Below, in pieces: positions 56,471 to 64,000 of a stretch of 64,000 nt of DNA (its first letter is position 1; every line of letters begins with the position of its first letter). This DNA is from Ophiobolus disseminans (Eukaryota; Ascomycota; Dothideomycetes; Pleosporales; Phaeosphaeriaceae). A program made the position numbers and the translations under genes. Where the stretch lies: positions 199,065 to 263,064 of the forward strand of contig MU006216.1 of the NCBI GenBank assembly GCA_010093685.1. The letters are read 5' to 3'. The notes under the pieces are model-generated. The model saw only the letters and a list, made by a program, of their open reading frames with translations, was not told the origin of the DNA and did no database searches.

Positions 56471-57841
56471 ATGACCTCTACCTCGGTGTTTCAAGGCGCT
56501 GCCATTCATTCACAAGATCAGACAAGCTTTGAGATTCTCGATGAAGCAACATTAGTCATTACCAATGGCCGCATAACTGCATTCTTCAAGTCTAGCAGTC
56601 ACATACCCCCTGGTGCCATCCCCGAAGATGCTACATTCTACAACCTCCCTCATGGCGACTTCCTCATGCCCGGCTTCATCGACACACATAACCATGCACC
56701 TCAATGGCCAATGCGAGGTCGCGGGCAGGGCCTACATATTCTGGACTGGCTGGACCAAGTCACATTTCCAGTCGAAGCCCGCTTCGCCGACCCGAAGTAC
56801 GCGTCTCGCATCTACGAAGATACCGTAGATGATTTCCTCCGCCACGGCATCACAACAGCTTCATACTACAGCTCGCGTCATGCTGAAGCGACCCGCATCT
56901 TGGCCAATACCTGCCATCGCAAAGGCCAGCGCGCATTCATCGGCAAATGCAACATGGATCGCAACGCGCCCGACTACATTCGTGAGTCTGATGCCAAAAC
57001 ATCCCTCCGCGAGACAGAAGAGTGCATACAACATATTCGGACTTTACCAGGTTATGGACACAATGACCCATCCGCGCTCGTTTGGCCAGTAGTAACGCCG
57101 CGGTTCGCTATTTCTTGTACACCAGAGTTGCTGCGGGGCTTGGGTGACCTTGTGAAGCGGGACAGGACCTTAGCAATACAGACTCATTTCAACGAGGCAC
57201 AGCAAGAAATTGATGCCACCAGGGATCTATTTCCCGAATTCAACGGAAGTGAGGCTGATCTGTACGAGAGTTTTGGCCTATTGAATCGACGCAGTATCCT
57301 CGCTCATTGTACAATCATGACGGATTATGAGAAGGAGAAACTGAAGATGTTGGAATGTGGTGTGGCGCACTGCCCCATCGCAAACATGACGGTTGGGGGA
57401 GGCTTCATGGTTGCGCCAGTGAGAGATTTCTTGAGCCGCGGTATCAAGGTCGGTCTAGGTACCGATAGCGGAGGCGGATGGGCTTCGCAAATGCTCGCCG
57501 TCATTCGACAAACTATGATTGCATCTAATGCGCGGGAGGTGCTCTCGGAAGGCAAAGACAAGGCGCTTTCTTTGGAAGAAGTGTTTTACCTAGCGACAAT
57601 GGGCGGAGCCAAAGTTTTGTGCCTCGAAGATCAGATCGGGAACTTCGAGGTAGGCAAAGAGTTTGACGCTATATGGGTGACAACAACCTCTGGGCTGCAG
57701 TCCGCTATGACACCGAGAGAGGATGATGACTCGTTGCAGACGATCTTCGAGAAGTTCATACTTACTGGAGATGATAGAAACATGGCTCATGTCTACGTAA
57801 GAGGCCGGAGAGTAGCTGGTAGTGCGTACCCTCGAGCTTAG
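56471..57841 (+). CDS. Guanine deaminase (guanine aminohydrolase)
   Basis: Converts guanine to xanthine and ammonia in purine catabolism; cytosolic. 456 residues, single exon. Motifs: MPGFIDTHNHAPQWPMRG (metal HxH at about 73/75, and the Gln-Trp loop that recognises guanine), GITTASYYSSRHAE, the AFIGKCNMDRNAPDYIRES block (Asn and Arg substrate contacts), IQTHFNEAQQEI, ILAHCTIM (metal His), the CPIANMTVGGGFM loop and VGLGTDSGGGWASQML (catalytic Asp). An upstream TTG is in frame but the first ATG, MTSTSVFQGA, is used. Human and yeast enzymes have GLGTDVAGG; this one has GLGTDSGGG, a small variation. Confidence 0.94.
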   Translation: MTSTSVFQGAAIHSQDQTSFEILDEATLVITNGRITAFFKSSSHIPPGAIPEDATFYNLPHGDFLMPGFIDTHNHAPQWPMRGRGQGLHILDWLDQVTFPVEARFADPKYASRIYEDTVDDFLRHGITTASYYSSRHAEATRILANTCHRKGQRAFIGKCNMDRNAPDYIRESDAKTSLRETEECIQHIRTLPGYGHNDPSALVWPVVTPRFAISCTPELLRGLGDLVKRDRTLAIQTHFNEAQQEIDATRDLFPEFNGSEADLYESFGLLNRRSILAHCTIMTDYEKEKLKMLECGVAHCPIANMTVGGGFMVAPVRDFLSRGIKVGLGTDSGGGWASQMLAVIRQTMIASNAREVLSEGKDKALSLEEVFYLATMGGAKVLCLEDQIGNFEVGKEFDAIWVTTTSGLQSAMTPREDDDSLQTIFEKFILTGDDRNMAHVYVRGRRVAGSAYPRA

Positions 57842-60800
57842 TTGATAATTCGACCAATTCTCGCTGTGCATCAACAGCAACAAAGTAACCTCACAGAGAC
57901 GCATTCATCATCGCAAGACAACACGATACACCTCAATGGCCGTGTTAGTCACGTCCCATTCAGCACACATCTTTCTTACACGAGTAGTCCGAAACAAAGC
58001 GCCATTGATCCATTGTATCACTTCACCTGGATCACTCACATATGCGATGTTCCGCATGGTAGCAATACAACCTTCTTCAATAGGATCAATTTGGTCATTG
58101 GCGATTGCTCCCTAATCATGAATGCCATCCGTGTGGGCATTGGCCTTCGCGCCTTGGGGTTGCAGGTACTGTGACATGTGTTACGAAGTGAGACCAAAGC
58201 ACAGGCTCTTGAAGGATTTGACTCTAGTCGTTTGCTATGAAGCATAGCAATCAATACAGCCAGCACCCCCTTGACATGCAAGCGTGTCTGCTCGCTGTTG
58301 ATGACCCAGGTGACGGCCAAAGCGAGACGTGCATTTGCTTCTGCTGAATATTTGTTGATCGCGGCTCGGGTCGGGACTCTTGATCCAACCGTCACTGCAC
58401 GTTGGCGACGATAGTCGCATACCGGTTCTGCTGTCAGTCGGCCGCCTTGTCTTGGCTCACTTCCTTTTCGATTGTGCGCGGCTCAGATTTCTATTGACTA
58501 GCCCGCTGTCTGAGCTAAACTCACTAGGTGCTGCAGTTCTGCGACGTTGTTTTCCAGGTATGCGATCCTCTGCTCGTGCGTCGTCGTCGCGATCGCGGTA
58601 CATTTTCCCGAATGGTGTTGTACGTGAGAGAGTCGCGTCGGCGCGTCCGTTGTTACCTATGGAAGGCGCCGACACTAGGGCGCTTATGTAATTTTAATCA
58701 AACTAGCCACGATCTAGACTCAAGCTTCAACGGGCTTCATCATTTACCACTCTCAACTCTTTCGCATTGCGCACTTCGTCAGGTACTCAGGCGGCCTGCG
58801 TTTCACGTGCCGGACAACGACATATTGTTCTAACATGCGCCTTGTTCGTAGCTGCATCTCTGAGGTCGCAAGCTCGGCGATGTCATTCCACACGTCGCCG
58901 AGCTCGGGGATGTCTTCAGTTGGGATCATGCAGGCTTGCTTTTGTTCGAGACCATGCACCCCCACATCGTGGAGTATGTGCGTTCTAGGCAATCCCTGTA
59001 CAAGTCTGGGATATAGATATCGGGGTTGTTGGTGGACTCTAGCGTTCTGTAACGCTGTGGCTGGCCGATGCCTCCCATGTTACATTCGAAGGCAGAAAGT
59101 GGTTGAAAAGAGGGGACAAAACGGCCGCGTAGGATGCAGGGCTCTTACGCCAGTGACGCCACCTGAGCTTGTGAGGATTTGGAGGGCTTTCGGAATTGCA
59201 AAGCATTTTGCAGAAATTACCCAGGTATGTTCATTAATCTCTACACGTCCATGGTGCATATGTACCATGAATCAAGCTCATGGTGTAGCTTGCATCGGTC
59301 TGCACCAAGGTTCGATGTTCTATTTAGCATTTGACAGCTGCCGGACTCAAGATACATGTGCAGCACAATCGCTACTATCGCCCCGACTCTGAGAAACCCC
59401 AGGAACGTGTAGAACATCCAACCACTTTGTGGGGTCGGCACATGTTTCAGGTACAGCCTACATAGACCCGCCAGATCATACGAGCAGCAGTCAATTTCAT
59501 TGAGTGTTGGTGTCGACCCAGAGATGCTATCGCCGTACTCATCTTGTAGGTTTCACTTCCACAACAAGAACGGAACTTCGTTGCCGGTAGCACCGACCAA
59601 ACTGCCGGAATTGCACACACTGCTTCATGATGCTCTCTTCATGCACGCCATTTCGCCTAGAGGCCCTGCTCAGTCGAATGCAGTGAGCATCCTTCCGCGC
59701 AGACTGAGTTCAAAACCCAACTTAGTGTAACACCATGGACAAGATGGCACCTTCCTAGTGTAATTATCGACGTGCACTGCAACCGGAGGCAGCATATGCA
59801 GAGAGGATTTTGGCCTGTTGTTTATCCAACTTCTACCTCGAGTTCGTTGTTACCCATGCTCAGTGCTAAAGAACAGTTAGATGCCCGTTCATTCATTACG
59901 GCTAGAGTCATTCAAGATGTAATCGCTGGGTCATCGACGTCGTGGTCGGTGCATATACGATTCGTATTACATCTTGAAGGATCTAACCGGATCTGACGAG
60001 CACATAGCCTTGGCCATTTGCTCGGGTCAGTTTGAGAGTGAACCAGCAACAGCCAGGCGTCCATAGTCCAATGCTATGCTCGAGAATCCCAAGTTCGAGG
60101 CAAGCACACGTGCGGTGAGGGCGTCATTGCAGCGGCTCTGAAGTCCGCCCGATTTATCCGGTAAACGAATCTACGTAAGCTCTGATAATAGAGTAACCGG
60201 CCAAAAACCTTCCCAACGGTATCTAACGACCTCGCCTCTCCATGTCTCTTCAGTCGGGCCACGCCGTCATTCACGTGGCGCATCCTGGAGTGTTGCTCGA
60301 GCTGTCAAGGATGCCGCGTATCTGCGTTGGAAGTAAAGTACATGCAGACAGAAGGATTCTGTGTTACCACGACTAACGCGTAACAGGTTATAAGGAGGTC
60401 CGGCAATAACCACTGCTGAGAGCGATTCGCGCACCAGCACCCGAAGGGGAAATAGTCACGTGTAATCATCATGTTGATCGAGATAGAAAGAGACGAAGGC
60501 TTAGCAGTTTCATGCTTAGGGCATGCCGATCGTCACAGATCTTGACAGGTCAACGGCCTCAGCCTCCCCAACACTGGTACCCTGTCTAGGTTTATTCGGG
60601 CCCTTGTACACACACTAGTTCTGAAGCATCAACAGATTATCTTCAAGACTTCGTCTTCAAGACTGTCGATCTTTAGGAAGCGACCTAAGAGTCGGCTCAT
60701 ATGTGCGCCATAAGAATGGACGCTTGTTCATCCGACTATGTGTCTCTCCGACTGATGACTGATGATCTAGGATATGCAAAATGCACGATTATCAGTGGGG

Positions 60801-63715
60801 ATTCTGGGATGACCTTCACGTGATGAAGAGGAGCCAAATATAGAACTGCAGACTGTTTGACAGCTCTGACAGGCTTGAATCCGTCTTTGAACCGAGCTCC
60901 CAGCACCGCGTTCCTCGCGTCGCACGACTATCTAGCTCAGGTTGTTCGAACAAGGCTGGGAGAAAGTTGCACCTCGAGCTACATATGTATCACAAGGCAT
61001 GGAGATACGAAGCAAGGAAAATGGTTGCATAATCGAAGTGGGCAGCCATTGTGACCGGAACCACCCTCGTGGTTTCGTCCTTCACTAACAGCCCTGCATA
61101 CTCGGTTCTCCCCCAGACGGGCGAGCGTAGATCACTCGAGTCCCTCAAGCCACCCTGTCATCCACACGGCCCACGCGCCTCGTAACGGTGCGCACGTTGT
61201 CGTGTTCGCGCACATCACACGTCTTCAGGCTCAAGCGGACCACCCAGCTCCGATAACTCGGAGCCAGCAGCAAGATGACATCGCAAGTACGAACTTTGTC
61301 CGTTGAGATCATCGTCCTAACCCCCTGAAACAGCTAGTCATACGATCTCGCACTCCCTGCCCCTCTGCCCTTGTCGTTACACCCCCATTCACTGCATGCG
61401 GCTGCTGGTGCCGCTGTTTCGAGCTGGGTATGACCGTTGGAATGGATTTCGTGACCCGTGCCACGGGAGAGCCACATGGCTGAAAGTGCGGTGGCCCGCA
61501 ACAGAGCTTCAGACACATCATCATGTGTGTCGCAGTATAACGCTGCTTTCGCAAATGCTTGCGATGTGGAGGGCTGCGTCGTCTGAGCACCAATCTGACC
61601 ATGCGGGTCAGATGGCGCCCCCAGGTGCGTGCGAGGCTGCAGCAAGAGCCGCAGGGAAAGACATATTTCTCACAAACGTGCTCATAAGGCTGGTTTCTGT
61701 GTGCGGGGACGCAGTCAGGCAATAATGAGAAAGTCCCTCTATGGGACGTGGTGGTCGTGCAAGCCTGCTCGCGCCAGTGCAGCTTCGACGGAAATAAATC
61801 TTGCAATGCTGCTGCTCACTCCGCCTCGCTCTGCAACCAGCCAGCTCTTGGACGAAAAGCGCCCTCCATCGTCACCATTTCTCTAGGGTGGTACAGGGTG
61901 TTCGACGAGGGTGTGTTCCTGGCGGTTATTGGGCTCTTCCCGCACGCCTGCATTTGCACATCCCTCCAATCAATACACACAGCCTGCGCCTCTTTTAGCC
62001 AGGTACAGCAAGCACGTGCATGGACCGGCTCCTAAATCTGGTGGAGTGTCCCGCTTTTGGTGCTCGGCTACGAAAAGCTTGGTGCTGGGCGCCGTTGTTC
62101 GAGTCTAGCGTGCCGTTGCGCTGCTATAGATAAGATGGTGTTAGCAGGGGGTTCCTGACTGGAGCGTGTGTTAGACAAGATTTCGGCGCAAGCGGCGCCA
62201 TTGCGGATCTGAAAGCTTGCTGGGATGCCTAGATAAATGCAAGGCTAACTGTACGGGACGATTGGTTGAGTTACACAGGATGGCCGCAACTGACGGGTGA
62301 TGGGTTCTGCGGCTTGGTCGTTGACGGGTCAGTTTTGCTCGTGGGGCGCGAAGGACTCTCTCGCATGTCTTCGAGGACTTTACGCGCCTATCGACTCCTG
62401 AGCTGTGCCTACAGTTCACATTTATCATCTCGTTAAAAGCGCCGCACAGTCTAATGCATCATCGTGGCTCTGCTGCGCTCAGCACTTATCTCAGGTGTCA
62501 GCCACGAGCCAGCCAGTAACGGCCCCAACCTCAAACGAAACGGCTCCTACCACCCCCATCACGCCACCCCAGCGATCCCCCCACCTGGCGTGTTGGTCCC
62601 AAGCCGATCGTTCCCTTTCCGCAGGATTCTGTGGCTTGGAACCTGGGAAGCCACCCGCACATGTGGGCCCCACGCAAACATCAATTGCAGCTCTCGTTGT
62701 CCTCCGAAGCAAGATGCGCTATCTAACCTGGGTACACTTCAGTGTCTATCGGCGACTTGGTACGATGGATTGCCTTGTTGGTGTGTGACAACGAGCTACA
62801 TGAGCCATAGGATGCGACGCTTGCACGCTGGCTGCTGGTGATGTGCGTCACCCAGCGACCCCGGCTAATGCGACAACGGAGCAGATGAGGCGGAAAGACG
62901 GGGTGATACCTGCACCATTCGTAAAAAGTAGAAGGCAGCAGCATATCTAGTCGGCGACAATTTATGCACCGATGCGAATCACATGGCGCCAGAGGGGTTG
63001 AGAGCACAAAATTGCGCAAAGCTTCGATCGCTACAACTAGCAAATGCAGTCAACATTTGCCCCAAAGTTTAAGGGCGCTTAGTCTCTTGTCGAGTCCAAA
63101 ACATCATCAATCAGATCGTGAGTCTGCCTCGTGCTAGGCTCGAACCAAGGCGGTGGGTAAAATATATTGCATCGACTGGATGGTTAATGTCACTGATCCT
63201 AGCCGCTTTGGGGGCCTTTGCTTTGCCCTGGCGAGCGCAACGGGCAAGATTGGCCCGGCATCGGTAGATTACCAGGTTCGGCGTGGTTCATTCGGCGATA
63301 CGAGACAAACGGGCGCTGTGGGGTTGTCTAAGACATTCATCTGAAGGTGGTCTCTCGAGATGGCGCGAAGGATTCGATGCGCATGCCACGGTCTCGAGAT
63401 TGTCGTCACATCTGCACGTCCGGCGCACGTTTGCGCAGCCACGCGTTGATTTGCGCTTATGACGACAATTCAAGATTTGTAGTATGGTATGCGAAGGCAT
63501 CACCCGACGGGAGGGAAATAGATTAGAATGTGGCTGACACCAAGCTGAGGGACGTTGAAAGAAGACAGGAAAGCGAGAAGGATTCCGGTGCAACGTGAAA
63601 TGCTGGTTTGATTGCTTTGTGCTATTTGCAAGCGCACCTATAGTATCGCGCTGCTTGATAAACGGGCCTTCGCCCCCCTGCTCTTTGGCATAGCCTCTGT
63701 AGCCAGGGTCTATCG
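57842..63715. other. Gene-poor right arm
   Basis: Almost 5.9 kb with no gene I can support. Composition is near balanced, not strongly AT-rich. Open frames are short and random. Apart from the APH-like relic at about 59241-59531 (minus), the only protein-like stretch is minus-strand 58753-58992 (IPTEDIPELGDVWNDIAELA). No tRNA, no LTR ends and no simple repeat array were seen. Confidence 0.5.
59241..59531 (-). pseudogene. Relic of an APH-type (ACAD10/11-like) phosphotransferase
   Basis: In one minus-strand frame residues read LAGLCRLYLKHVPTPQSGW then MFYTFLGFLRVGAIVAIVLH. This resembles the C-terminal end of fungal aminoglycoside-phosphotransferase-like domains, where LxxxYc...GWxFYxAFxFFRxGAIxQG is usual. 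Upstream the frame is interrupted by a stop, and the catalytic HGD and DFE/DWE motifs are not found, so only a fragment remains. The match is by eye and weak. Confidence 0.3.
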
Positions 63716-64000
63716 TTAACCAAAAATATATACAGCGCGAAAGTGATGGACAGGCGGGGCAGTCCAGACACCAGTAATGAGGCGCAACACAACAAAAAAC
63801 ACCGTAGTTGATACAAAATTCTGGGATATACTACAAGCCTCCGAAGAAGACATAAGTGTAATGAAAAGGTCTAAAGCGCTAGCGACGGCAGGAATCGTTC
63901 CGTAGGAGTTGGTATCCGCTGAACTACTTGCAAAAATGGACAAGAATAGAAACGCGCCGGAAATGCAAACAGAGATAGTTACAGGGTGTTGAAGCGCACG
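63716..64000 (-). CDS. Possible partial membrane-protein frame running off the right edge
   Basis: A minus-strand frame is open from the edge to a stop at 63716-63718, about 94 codons. It has hydrophobic stretches (SVCISGAFLFLSIFASSS, STTVFFVVLRLITGVW). No start codon is needed because it enters from outside. Composition is Ser-rich and no family is recognised; it may be chance. Confidence 0.2.
   Translation of the reverse strand, partial: RALQHPVTISVCISGAFLFLSIFASSSADTNSYGTIPAVASALDLFITLMSSSEACSISQNFVSTTVFFVVLRLITGVWTAPPVHHFRAVYIFG

Noticed and set aside
63130..63152. tRNA-like B box (GGTTCGAGCC on the minus strand)
   Set aside because: The T-stem does not pair and no A box or acceptor stem could be drawn upstream.

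Overview
The window looks like nuclear DNA of a filamentous ascomycete, most likely a Dothideomycete of the Pleosporales type. The genes carry many short (45-90 nt) GT-AG introns with CTAAC-like branch points. The content is typically fungal: Zn2Cys6 regulator, rhodopsin-like membrane protein, DUF1479, af470-like protein, and a chromodomain H3K9 methyltransferase. One AT-rich block is consistent with repeat-induced point mutation (RIP). I found no tRNA, rRNA or CRISPR. Splice models below were assembled by hand; all complete models keep an open reading frame of integral codon length.

Layout. 1-900: the last codons of a TPR protein (NLR/kinesin-light-chain type), then AT-rich noncoding DNA. 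0.9-9 kb: divergent RLI1/ABCE1 (-) and CHD1 (+). 9.9-12.3 kb: vacuolar endopolyphosphatase. 12.3-15.5 kb: no recognisable gene. 15.5-24 kb: a LARP1-like La/DM15 protein, a conserved fungal orphan, and a monocarboxylate-type MFS transporter. 24.5-32 kb: a single-exon gene for a 2478-residue low-complexity and coiled-coil protein. 32.6-34.3 kb: H3K9 methyltransferase (KMT1/Clr4 type), bordered upstream by a RIP-like block and a probable solo LTR. 35.9-44 kb: RRP1, a small membrane protein, a tocopherol-cyclase-like protein, an RNase P p40-like subunit, a Sir2/Hst1 deacetylase and an F-box protein. 44.7-50 kb: a frameshifted DUF4188 gene, a rhodopsin-like membrane protein, an aldo-keto reductase and a Nudix hydrolase.

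The most interesting block is 50.2-57.8 kb. It holds an MFS sugar-porter-type transporter, a DUF1479/Gig2-like putative non-haem iron protein, a Zn2Cys6 transcription factor and guanine deaminase, arranged as two divergent pairs. Both shared promoters contain the palindrome CTCG-NN-CGAG, as two abutting copies in one and a single copy in the other. I infer a small co-regulated catabolic cluster, probably for a purine-related or amino-sugar-related nitrogen source, controlled by its own regulator.

From 57.8 kb to the right edge the DNA is gene-poor. It holds one degraded phosphotransferase (APH-like) fragment and a possible partial membrane-protein frame at the edge. Three chromatin regulators (CHD1, KMT1, Sir2/Hst1) share the window, but nothing in the sequence shows that they are functionally linked.
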